A DNA stretch of 64,000 nucleotides. Origin: CAYMTR01 sp964393405 (GTDB taxonomy: Bacteria; Bacteroidota; Bacteroidia; Bacteroidales; Prolixibacteraceae). Positions 8,569 through 17,056 of the stretch are shown in pieces. Location: the NCBI GenBank assembly GCA_964393405.1, contig CAYMTR010000008.1, forward strand, positions 35,673-99,672, given 5' to 3'. The notes beneath the pieces are model-generated. The model did no database searches and had not been told where the DNA came from. It saw nothing but the letters and a program-made list of their open reading frames with translations. The stretch's first letter is position 1. Each line of letters opens with the position of its first letter. The translations under genes and the position numbers were made by a program.

Positions 8569-9036
8569 ATGAGTTTTGAGTTTCCCAAATTGACTTTTCC
8601 GGTTTCAAACTTTAAAGTTAAGGAAGAAGGCGGTAAGATGTACATCTTTGATGACTCAAGAAGGAAATATGTCATTTTAACACCGGAAGAATGGGTAAGG
8701 CAAAATTGTCTTCATTATTTGCGGGATCATAAAAGTTATCCGATAAGCTTATTAGCAGTAGAAAAGGGATTCAAGCTTAACGGGTTAGTATACAGGTTTG
8801 ACATTGTTGCATATTCAAAATCAGGGAAACCTGTTATGCTAATTGAATGTAAAGCTCCTGAGATTACCATTACTCAAAAAACCTTTGACCAGATTTCTGT
8901 TTACAATCTTGAACTTAAAGTGCCTTATTTGCTGATTACAAATGGAATTGAAATATTTTGTTGTAAGACCGACGCAGAAAATTTAAGATATACTTTTTTA
9001 AAAGAGCTACCCTGTTTTTCAGATTTAAGTATTTGA
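8569..9036 (+). CDS. stand-alone type I restriction enzyme R N-terminal (HSDR_N) domain protein
   Basis: A 155-residue protein corresponding only to the N-terminal nuclease domain of HsdR. A PD-(D/E)xK core is visible: Asp in YRFDIVAYSKSGKPV, then IECKAP, then the QIS/YN segment and LLITNGIEIFCC. There is no helicase part and no hsdM or hsdS nearby, so it is not part of a restriction system here. I recall similar small proteins near holA in other Bacteroidota, suggesting a house-keeping DNA-processing role; that is inference. A TAGATTTG box at 8545-8552 (TAnnTTTG) lies 16 nt before the ATG. Confidence 0.85.
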   Translation: MSFEFPKLTFPVSNFKVKEEGGKMYIFDDSRRKYVILTPEEWVRQNCLHYLRDHKSYPISLLAVEKGFKLNGLVYRFDIVAYSKSGKPVMLIECKAPEITITQKTFDQISVYNLELKVPYLLITNGIEIFCCKTDAENLRYTFLKELPCFSDLSI

Positions 9037-9197
9037 CATCTGTTGTATAACATTGAACAATAGTGTTTTAAATATTTAATAGTTCTGCAGTTAGGTATTG
9101 ATTATTTATTATTTTTGTATGTGAAGATGCATATTTAAGTAGGGGATATATTTTAAATAAGACGAATATTTATTTTTAATAATTGGGAGAATTAACT

Positions 9198-12100
9198 GTG
9201 AATCAAAAGCCATTATTTTATTGGTTTAAAAAACCAATTAGAGGATTACTACTGACTTTGGTTTTAATACTAGTTGGTATATTGGGGAATGCCCGGCCAA
9301 TACAAAGCGTCGAAGCAAAAACTGTGGCATTGAACTGGATAAATACGTGCAGCCCTAAATATTATACTCAAACTGATATATCAACAGTATACTCAAGGGT
9401 AGAAGCTGGCATACCAAAATTTTACATTATATCTTTTAAACCCAGCGGCTGGGTTATGGTTTCAGGAACCGATCAGATAAACCCAGTTTTAGGATATTCA
9501 CTTAATTCACAATTTCTGCTAAAGGCTCTTCCTATTCAGCTTAAATCGTGGTTAGACGCCAAGGTTGAAGAAATAACATATGCTATTGAAGAAGAAGTTG
9601 AGAGTGAAGCTATTGTTAAGGAGAAGTGGAACGAATTTGGCAAGAAGGTTTTAAAAAGAAACGAATTAATAAAGGATAAATCGGTTGTTATAGCCCCTTT
9701 GATTAGGACTTCATGGGATCAGGGGAGGTATTACAACGAGTTGGCTCCATACGACGAGTCAAGTTCAGCAGGCAACGACCACGTTTGGATTGGGTGTGTT
9801 GCAACAGCTATGGCTCAGATTATGAAATATTGGAGTTATCCTACTTCCGGAATTGGTTCAAATTCATATACACATCCATCATACGGAGTTTTGTCTGCTA
9901 ATTTTGAGAATGCAATTTATGATTGGGGAGCAATGCCAAACAGTTTATCATCAGCTAATGAGGAGGTTCAGAAAATAAGTTACCACTGTGCTGTTAGTGT
10001 GAACATGGATTTCGGACCCGGAGGTTCAGGAGCGTTTCTTAACGGAGCAACCTCAGCGTTAAAAGGTTTCTTCAAATACAATATTCCTGCATACCCAACT
10101 GACAAGGGTAGGTGGAATGAATCAGATTGGATTCAACTTTTAAAAAATGAACTCAATTTAGGACGACCGATTTTATATTCAGGTTATAATCAGTCGTTAT
10201 CATCAGGGCATGCATTTGTTTGTGATGGATATAACTCCGATAATTACTTTCATTTCAACTGGGGTTGGAGTGGTTTTGCTGATGGTTATTTTTTAATAAC
10301 TGCATTAACGCCCAGTGGGCGAGATTATTCATATTCTCAGTCTGCTTTGTTAAGTATAGAGCCTGTTATGCCTGCGTACTTTGGGATTCCTTATAGTGAA
10401 GGTTTTGAAAATGGGAATGCCGGTGAATTCAGTGTGTACGGTGTGAATCAGATAACAGTTGCAGAAAGTCATTCGGGGAGTAAAAGCTTACAATTGGGTA
10501 CAGCCACTTTCAAGCATGATTTGATTGATGCTGCAAGTATATGTTTTACAGTTCCACCTGATGCAGAACTTAGTTTCTGGGTAAAGCGTTCAACGCCTCT
10601 TGTTTCATCATTGAATAATCAACAAGCTATGTTAATGCCTCAGGATGGAACCTCATCTTTAATAGAATTTTTCAGCGGAGATTATAATGACGAAGAGTGG
10701 GTTAATTATAATGCTGACTTAAGAAGTTATACCGGTCAAGTAGTAAGGCTTGTGTTTTTACAAAGCGTTTCAGATGCATCAAAGTATCAGTGGATGTATA
10801 TCGATGATATTACAATTAATGGGAGGAATAACAATCTTGCGCCGTTTAAACCATCTAATCCTACTCCGATAAATGAGTCTAAATATATTTCGTTGTATCC
10901 TATTTTAAAATGGTCGGGGGGAGATCCCAATGGCGATGATTTGATATATAAAATATATTTTGGAACAAGCGATAATCCACCATTAGTAGGATCTGTTTTT
11001 GATAACAGTTATCAACTACCCGGCTTAACTCAAAAAACAAAGTATTATTGGAAAATTATTTCTGAAGATTCAGATTATTCCAGTGAAAGTGATACTTGGA
11101 GTTTTACAACTAAAGGTATACCACCAACAGTTGAGGAATGTGGAATCTCAGGTTTAACAAGCAATAGCGTAGATATTTGTGGAAAAGTTGTTAGAGATAA
11201 CGGAAGCGAAGTAGTGAGGAGGGGAGTTTGTTGGAGCATTTTTCCCAGTCCTTCTATTTATACAAATACAAAGACCTCTAATGAGTCAAGCGATCCTTTT
11301 GTATGTACAGCGAGTGGTTTATTACCCTATACTACATACCATTACAAAACTTATGCTGAAAGTGAAGAAGGAATTGGATATAGTAATATTAATTCTTTTA
11401 GAACAGAACCAGGATTACCGGTTGTAGCGATAAATAAAGTTGAAGATGTAAGAAGAAATTCAGTTCATATAATCGGAAACTTAGATGTTTTAAATGATAC
11501 GATTGTTTTCAGGTCAGGAGTAGTTTGGTCCTTGAAATCAGGGTTTGATCCGAATGAAGCAAGCAGGACAAGCATTGATGGCAATTGGATAAATCCAGGG
11601 GCCATAAATTTTAATTTACGCAATATTCCGGGACCGGCGACAATATTCTTCAGAGTGTTTGCTGAAAATAGTGCAGGGATTTCATATTCTGAAGAAGGTA
11701 CATTTATTACAACAAACGCTGCTCCTTTTCTTGATTTAGATGAAGACAACAGCTCAATGGCATGGGGTTGTAATTATAAAGGGATAACAACAGAACAGAC
11801 ATCTGGAGGTTTTGTAGCGGACAAAGATATTTTGATTACTGATGAAGACAAAGACTCGATAAGATCAGCAATATTCATACTTGACAATAACATAAAAGGA
11901 GAGGATGAATATCTTTATTATGGTGGATCAAACGAAAACCTGACAATAAAAGGGAACCAAACAAGTCATTTAGAGATTTACTCTAATTTCCTTTCAAATG
12001 TGGATTGGGTGAGCGTTATAAGTAAGGTTGAGTATATAAACAACTATGATGCTCCCGGTGAGAATGTAGATAGGAAAATTAAAATATTTGTAACAGATGG

Positions 12101-14231
12101 AGCTGATTCCAGTAATATTACCACAGCAACAATAGATGTTGTTCCTATAAATGATCCTCCGAATAATCAACAAGTTCCACGTTTTAACACTACTCCGGCT
12201 TATGGTATTTCTGTTGACATACAAAATGGTGTTTGGGTCGATGACGCAGATGAGTTAACAGGCACTTTTACATATTCTCATAAATTAGAAATGAGAGATG
12301 AGATCGGAAATATTTCAGATCTTGGAGAAATATCAGGGAAAGTAGTTGAAATTGGTGAAAATGTATGCGGTCAATCTGTAAGAATTGTTGAGACGGTTAC
12401 AGATTTTAATAGTGGAGGGAGCAATATTTCAAATTCGACGGCATGGGGCGATTGGGTTAAAGTAGAAAGAGCAGAGCAAACAATCAATTTTGATTTTTTA
12501 CCCATATATAGCTTTCAGGAAAGATATTGTAAGCTTTCAGGAACATCATCATCAGGTTTTCCGTTGACATATAAAGTGCCTGAAAATGATAAGGTTTATG
12601 TTTCAAACGACACAGCTTTTTTTCTTAAGACCGGGAGAACAGTAATTTCATCTATTCAGGAGGGAAACAGTTGTTTTTATCCCTCGATTTTAACACATAG
12701 AATTTTGACTGTTGAAAAGGGTGAACAGGAAATTGAAACTGCTGACGATATTTTGGTTTCATTCGGATCAAAAGGTATGAAGTTTCCTGTAACATCGAGT
12801 TCAGGTTTGATGCTTTCGGCAACGAGCAGTAATAACTCAATAGTGGCTGTAAAAGAAGATTCGTTATTGTTTAAGGGAATTGGGAAAGTTTCAGTGACAT
12901 TTTCTCAAGAGGGAAATGAAAATTACTACCCGGCACTAAATGAATCAGTAGGTATAACAGTAGAAAAGGGAAGTCAGGAAATATATGCTGAATATGAAGA
13001 GAAACTTTTCTTCGGGAATGAGAATTCTCCATTTCAAGTTAGCTCTACTTCCGGTTTGCCCGTTAATGTAGTGTCTCTTAATCCTGAAATTTTGCAAGTT
13101 GATGGCAATAGTTTTGTGATAAAGGGAGTGGGGAATGCTTCAATACGAATAAGCCAAGATGGAGATCAAATATGGAAGCCTGCTGATGATGTGGCATTTG
13201 AAATAACTGTGGATAAAGGTCAGCCGCAAATTTCAATAGAAGCGATTGGTGAAAAAAGGTTCGGTGATGAGCCGTTTATTCCAGTGCTAGTAACATCTTC
13301 AGGATTGAAGGCAGATTTGTCGATAGAGAACACTTCAATTGCTGATTTTGAGAATGGGGAAATTGTAATTAAGGGTTGTGGAGAAACAAATGTAATTGCT
13401 AGAATTAATGAAAGCGAGTTTTGGAATGAAGCAACTGCCATAGCTACATTAAAGGTGGATAAAGCTGATCAATACATTACATTTTTTGGTCCCGACACAT
13501 TGAAATATGGAGAAGTTCCAACGGAACTACTTGCGAATAGTAATTCTGGTTTGATAGTTGAGTTTAAGTCACTTGATGAGAATATTGTTAAGATAAGCGG
13601 AAATTATACAGAAATTATAAATGCCGGCATAACGCAAGTTGAAGCCTACCAGTTGGGCAATAGTAATTGGAATGAGGCAGAGTCTGTTTTGCTTGAGTTT
13701 GTAATTTTAAAAACAGATCAGATTATTTCGCATTCAATACCTGATACAGTGGTTTTTGATAATCAAGTTATCAATTCAGGAGTTAGTACTACGTCGGGGC
13801 TTCCGGTAACAATTTCCTCCTCAAATACCGATGTTGTTAAAGTTATCGGTGAAGACTTGCAAATTCAAAACTTTGGAGTCTCACAATTAACAATTTCACA
13901 AGAAGGAAATAATAATTTTAATCCTGCAGAAACAGAGGTGAGACTATTCGTTAAGGAGCCGGTAAATGTAAAAGATGAGTATTTGTCTAAGATATCTATA
14001 TATCCTAATCCGGCCAAAGAATATTTAATAATCGGATTAAATAGTTCATTTGAAGATTCATATAATTTGTCAGTTGTAAACGTATTGGGAGAAGTTTTTT
14101 CAAACTTTAGTTTAAAGGGAAATACTAATAAGATAAATATAAAAGACATTCCGGATGGGGTTTACTTCATTAAAGTAAACGCAAAAGGCAGAAGCATTAT
14201 TCAAAAATTTATCATAGCTAAGTCGCATTGA
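9198..14231 (+). CDS. secreted C10 (streptopain-like) cysteine peptidase with Ig-like repeats and type IX sorting domain
   Basis: A protein of about 1677 residues. It has a signal/transmembrane segment (about 15-30), a Spi_C10-like propeptide (about 35-110; GWVMVSGTDQINPVLGYS), and the C10 catalytic domain (about 165-375) with the nucleophile in WIGCVATAMAQIMKYW (Cys about 200) and the base in SGHAFVCDGY (His about 338). A beta-sandwich resembling the MAM/cleaved-adhesin fold follows (about 395-545), then fibronectin-III-like segments, six Ig-like repeats of about 78 residues, and a C-terminal type A sorting domain (ISIYPNPAKEYLIIGL...GVYFIKV). The protein should be exported by Sec and then T9SS, and anchored or released. 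GTG at 9198 is preferred over TTG at 9183 because GGGAGA stands 7 nt before it. A TATTTTTG box at 9110-9117 is a possible -7 element. Confidence 0.9.
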   Translation: MNQKPLFYWFKKPIRGLLLTLVLILVGILGNARPIQSVEAKTVALNWINTCSPKYYTQTDISTVYSRVEAGIPKFYIISFKPSGWVMVSGTDQINPVLGYSLNSQFLLKALPIQLKSWLDAKVEEITYAIEEEVESEAIVKEKWNEFGKKVLKRNELIKDKSVVIAPLIRTSWDQGRYYNELAPYDESSSAGNDHVWIGCVATAMAQIMKYWSYPTSGIGSNSYTHPSYGVLSANFENAIYDWGAMPNSLSSANEEVQKISYHCAVSVNMDFGPGGSGAFLNGATSALKGFFKYNIPAYPTDKGRWNESDWIQLLKNELNLGRPILYSGYNQSLSSGHAFVCDGYNSDNYFHFNWGWSGFADGYFLITALTPSGRDYSYSQSALLSIEPVMPAYFGIPYSEGFENGNAGEFSVYGVNQITVAESHSGSKSLQLGTATFKHDLIDAASICFTVPPDAELSFWVKRSTPLVSSLNNQQAMLMPQDGTSSLIEFFSGDYNDEEWVNYNADLRSYTGQVVRLVFLQSVSDASKYQWMYIDDITINGRNNNLAPFKPSNPTPINESKYISLYPILKWSGGDPNGDDLIYKIYFGTSDNPPLVGSVFDNSYQLPGLTQKTKYYWKIISEDSDYSSESDTWSFTTKGIPPTVEECGISGLTSNSVDICGKVVRDNGSEVVRRGVCWSIFPSPSIYTNTKTSNESSDPFVCTASGLLPYTTYHYKTYAESEEGIGYSNINSFRTEPGLPVVAINKVEDVRRNSVHIIGNLDVLNDTIVFRSGVVWSLKSGFDPNEASRTSIDGNWINPGAINFNLRNIPGPATIFFRVFAENSAGISYSEEGTFITTNAAPFLDLDEDNSSMAWGCNYKGITTEQTSGGFVADKDILITDEDKDSIRSAIFILDNNIKGEDEYLYYGGSNENLTIKGNQTSHLEIYSNFLSNVDWVSVISKVEYINNYDAPGENVDRKIKIFVTDGADSSNITTATIDVVPINDPPNNQQVPRFNTTPAYGISVDIQNGVWVDDADELTGTFTYSHKLEMRDEIGNISDLGEISGKVVEIGENVCGQSVRIVETVTDFNSGGSNISNSTAWGDWVKVERAEQTINFDFLPIYSFQERYCKLSGTSSSGFPLTYKVPENDKVYVSNDTAFFLKTGRTVISSIQEGNSCFYPSILTHRILTVEKGEQEIETADDILVSFGSKGMKFPVTSSSGLMLSATSSNNSIVAVKEDSLLFKGIGKVSVTFSQEGNENYYPALNESVGITVEKGSQEIYAEYEEKLFFGNENSPFQVSSTSGLPVNVVSLNPEILQVDGNSFVIKGVGNASIRISQDGDQIWKPADDVAFEITVDKGQPQISIEAIGEKRFGDEPFIPVLVTSSGLKADLSIENTSIADFENGEIVIKGCGETNVIARINESEFWNEATAIATLKVDKADQYITFFGPDTLKYGEVPTELLANSNSGLIVEFKSLDENIVKISGNYTEIINAGITQVEAYQLGNSNWNEAESVLLEFVILKTDQIISHSIPDTVVFDNQVINSGVSTTSGLPVTISSSNTDVVKVIGEDLQIQNFGVSQLTISQEGNNNFNPAETEVRLFVKEPVNVKDEYLSKISIYPNPAKEYLIIGLNSSFEDSYNLSVVNVLGEVFSNFSLKGNTNKINIKDIPDGVYFIKVNAKGRSIIQKFIIAKSH
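12475..13965 (+). repeat. six tandem Ig-like repeats (about 78 codons each) inside the C10 peptidase gene
   Basis: Each unit follows the pattern K-x-x-Q-x-I ... TSSGLPV ... S-x-N-x-x-I-x-x-V ... IKG-x-G ... S-Q-x-G-N-x-x-x-x-P-A. Examples are SSSGFPL, SSSGLML, STSGLPV, TSSGLKA, SNSGLIV and TTSGLPV. The units have diverged at DNA level, so recent slippage is unlikely. Such repeats usually act as stalks in surface proteins. Confidence 0.8.
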
Positions 14232-14232
14232 G

Positions 14233-14261
14233 TTTGTACGAAGATTTATTTTGTATTTTTG
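14233..14261 (+). promoter_or_regulatory. putative promoter of the M20 deacylase gene
   Basis: TTTG at 14233-14236 and TATTTTTG (perfect TAnnTTTG) at 14254-14261 with a 17-nt spacer, in the 42-bp gap after the C10 peptidase stop. The 5' untranslated leader would be very short. Confidence 0.45.
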
Positions 14262-14273
14262 TTACAACTTAAA

Positions 14274-15347
14274 ATGTTGATTATGTATTATAACGATCTT
14301 TGCGAGGATAGCATTAATTTATTGAAGAAGTTGATAGCAACACCTTCTATGTCAAGAGATGAAGAAGAGGCTGCAAAGATAATACGTGAGTTTCTTTCAG
14401 AAAAGGGGATCAATTTTAAGACAGTTAGAAATAATACTTGGTGTTGCAATAAATACTGGGATGATAATAAGCCTGTTGTATTATTAAACTCACATATAGA
14501 TACCGTTAAGCCTGTTGACGGATGGACTAATAACCCATTTGAACCTTTAGAAGAAGGTGAAAAGATCTCAGGATTGGGCAGTAATGATGCCGGAGGACCT
14601 TTGGTCTCGATTTTAGCTGCTTTCAGATATTTCTATCTTAAACAAGAACTTCCTTTTAATTTAATTTTTTCAGCAACAGCTGAAGAAGAGTGTTCCGGCA
14701 CAGAAGGTGTTGAGTTGTTAGTTAAGCATTTGGGGAAAGTTGATTTTGCGATAGTTGGGGAACCTACTTTGATGAAATTAGCCATAGCAGAAAAGGGTTT
14801 GATAGTGTTAGACTGTACAGTGAGGGGTAAAGCCGGTCATGCAGCAAGAAACGAAGGCATAAATAGTATTTACTTGGCGATGGATGTAATTGAAAAGATT
14901 AAAAAATTAAAGCTTGAAAAGGTTTCTTTATTGCTGGGTGAAGTGAAAATGACAGTAACACAAATTGAAGCAGGATTTCAGCATAATGTTGTTCCTGATA
15001 GTTGTCGTTTTGTCGTTGATGTCAGAACAAATGAGCTATACTCAAACCAGGAAGTTATCGATATAATAACCAAAAATCTAGATTGTGAAGTAAAGCCTCG
15101 CTCAAGGAGGCTGAATTCTTCAGGCTTAGAAATAGATCATCCTTTTGTAAAAAAGGCAATTGCTCTTGGTGTTGAATGTTATGGTTCTCCGACAATGAGT
15201 GATCAATCATTGATGCCGTTTAAATCAATAAAAATTGGTCCCGGTGACTCAGCCAGGTCACATACAGCAAACGAATATATTTTGAAAAGTGAAATTAGTG
15301 AAGGAATAGGAGTATATATAAAACTGCTTGATGGATTAGTTATTTGA
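14274..15347 (+). CDS. M20 family metallo-hydrolase (ArgE/DapE-like N-acylornithine deacetylase)
   Basis: About 358 residues of the dinuclear zinc M20 family. Metal ligands and catalytic residues are visible in order: HIDTV (HxD), the bridging Asp in GLGSNDAGG, the catalytic Glu pair in ATAEEECSG, Asp/Glu in VGEPT, and the C-terminal His in ARSHTANEYI. The dimerisation domain lies between (about 170-280). In Bacteroidota, enzymes of this type remove the acetyl or succinyl group from acylornithine in arginine synthesis. argH lies 3.6 kb downstream on the same strand, supporting that role, but DapE-like activity is not excluded. ATG 14274 is used; ATG 14283 (MYYNDLCEDSINLL) is equally possible. 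Confidence 0.82.
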   Translation: MLIMYYNDLCEDSINLLKKLIATPSMSRDEEEAAKIIREFLSEKGINFKTVRNNTWCCNKYWDDNKPVVLLNSHIDTVKPVDGWTNNPFEPLEEGEKISGLGSNDAGGPLVSILAAFRYFYLKQELPFNLIFSATAEEECSGTEGVELLVKHLGKVDFAIVGEPTLMKLAIAEKGLIVLDCTVRGKAGHAARNEGINSIYLAMDVIEKIKKLKLEKVSLLLGEVKMTVTQIEAGFQHNVVPDSCRFVVDVRTNELYSNQEVIDIITKNLDCEVKPRSRRLNSSGLEIDHPFVKKAIALGVECYGSPTMSDQSLMPFKSIKIGPGDSARSHTANEYILKSEISEGIGVYIKLLDGLVI

Positions 15348-15362
15348 TTAGCTGGATTTTTG

Positions 15363-17039
15363 CTATAAAAAATGGATTAAATAAACTTTATTTAGCGAGC
15401 TACTTCTTGTTTTTGGATTTACGAATTTCATTGAATGTCTCAGATCGACATCGTCAAAAGGAAAAGTTTCAATTTTCTGAGGATTACTTTTCAGTATTTC
15501 ACTTCTTCCGTTTTCATTGGTATAAATCCACAAGTTTTTGGATTTTACAATAGTGTTTAACTCCGTTGAGGTTTTTATATATGAAACAGGACTATTTGAA
15601 TAAAATAGAAGTTCGTAGTTCAGAAAGAAATGATCTTCAGAAAGCACAACGCCGAAATCCTTGTTAGATAATAATGTTTCCTTGTATTTGATATCATCAA
15701 TATTGAAATAATATATTTTTTCGTTTTCCTCAATTTTCTTGTTTAAGAATCTTGCTGCCTGAGGAGCACCCTGAAGGTCGAGGAATTTTGGGAATACGAG
15801 TAAGTTAAGCACTATTCCCAAAACGATTGCAGTGGAAACTGTTAAAAAGAAGATTTTGATATGTTCTTTGTCTGATTTAATAAAAAAGAAGGTAACAACA
15901 AAAGCCGCAGCAATTATCATCAAGTGGAATATAGAAACAGGTTTTACTAAAAGGACAAGAATTAAAATGATTAGAATCCAATAAATAAACAATGATAAAT
16001 AAGAAACCTGAATCCACTTTTTAGAATCTTCCTTAATTGTGTTCCATGTTTTTGCTATAAGAATTGAAAATAATGGCATCAGAGGCAGGAGGTAATTAGG
16101 AAGTTTATTTTTAGAAATAGATAAAAGCAAAAAGACTATCCATATTCCCCAGAAAATAAAATGATCGTCAGGAGTAAAATTCTTTTTAAAAAAATTCTTG
16201 AATTGATAATAAACTCCGGCGACAACAATTACAACCCAAGGAATAATAAGGTAAAGAAAGGTGTGAATATAAAAGGAGGGATCTCTAATTACACCGTTAT
16301 AATCTCCTACAATTCTTCGGAAATTGTTTTCCCAAAAGAAAAATAGAACCCCTTTTGTGCCGTTTTCTCTAAACGCAGGCAAGTATGAGGGTAAGGCTAC
16401 GATGAGAGATATGATAATCAGTAGAATCCACTTGAACGAAAAAATACTTTTATAATCCTTTTTAGATAATAGATATCCCAGCACAGCAAAGAAAGGAACA
16501 ACAACTCCAAAAGGGCCCTTTGTGAGTATGCATAGTCCCAGAAAAATTGAAGAGCCGATGAAATATTTAATTTTATTTTTTTTGAGGTATTCGTGAAGCA
16601 TCCACAATGAAAAAGAAACATTTGTCATGAGAACTGTATCAGTATGGATATCCATATTATATAAAATTGATATCACGCCCGATGAAATAATGAGTAAAGA
16701 CATTTTTGCAGTAGTCTTTCCATACATACTTTTGCAAAGCATAAAAACAGCAAAAAAGCCAAATAATGAATAAATTAGGATGGGTAATTTGAATGCAAAG
16801 TTGGAGATGCCAAAAAGGTTAAAAGAGCTTGCAGACAGCCAAAACAAAAGAGGTGGTTTTTGGAAGTATTTTTCACCATTAATTTGTAGGTCCAACCATT
16901 CTCCGGTCTGGGAAATTCCCTTTGATATATATGCATACTTTGCAGCATCGCGGGTAACATCAATGAATAATCCCATTATAAGGACAAATAAAATCAGGAT
17001 GGCAGAAAACCAAAAAAATAGATTTTGACGCTTTATCAT
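15363..17039 (-). CDS. GT39/ArnT-like membrane glycosyltransferase
   Basis: A 558-residue polytopic protein with about 10-12 hydrophobic segments. The ArnT/PMT first periplasmic loop is recognisable: VTRDAAKYAYISKGISQTGEWLDLQINGEKYFQKPPLLFWL, with the acidic catalytic residue expected in RDAAKYA. Such enzymes transfer a sugar from a polyprenyl-phosphate donor to lipid A, protein or other envelope targets. A second paralogue lies 17 bp upstream, and both end with the same unusual tail (KF..PKTR, then K.YLI), absent from my memory of ArnT. The gene converges with the M20 deacylase (15 bp gap). Confidence 0.85.
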   Translation of the reverse strand: MIKRQNLFFWFSAILILFVLIMGLFIDVTRDAAKYAYISKGISQTGEWLDLQINGEKYFQKPPLLFWLSASSFNLFGISNFAFKLPILIYSLFGFFAVFMLCKSMYGKTTAKMSLLIISSGVISILYNMDIHTDTVLMTNVSFSLWMLHEYLKKNKIKYFIGSSIFLGLCILTKGPFGVVVPFFAVLGYLLSKKDYKSIFSFKWILLIIISLIVALPSYLPAFRENGTKGVLFFFWENNFRRIVGDYNGVIRDPSFYIHTFLYLIIPWVVIVVAGVYYQFKNFFKKNFTPDDHFIFWGIWIVFLLLSISKNKLPNYLLPLMPLFSILIAKTWNTIKEDSKKWIQVSYLSLFIYWILIILILVLLVKPVSIFHLMIIAAAFVVTFFFIKSDKEHIKIFFLTVSTAIVLGIVLNLLVFPKFLDLQGAPQAARFLNKKIEENEKIYYFNIDDIKYKETLLSNKDFGVVLSEDHFFLNYELLFYSNSPVSYIKTSTELNTIVKSKNLWIYTNENGRSEILKSNPQKIETFPFDDVDLRHSMKFVNPKTRSSSLNKVYLIHFL

Positions 17040-17056
17040 GGATTTTATTCGATTAT

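Noticed and set aside
8477..8608. Longer N-terminus of AMP nucleosidase
   Set aside because: It would overlap the divergent HsdR-domain gene and adds residues with no similarity to the family; ATG 8476 fits the conserved start.
8569..9036. Type I restriction-modification system
   Set aside because: Only the N-terminal HsdR domain is present; no hsdM, hsdS or helicase part in the window.
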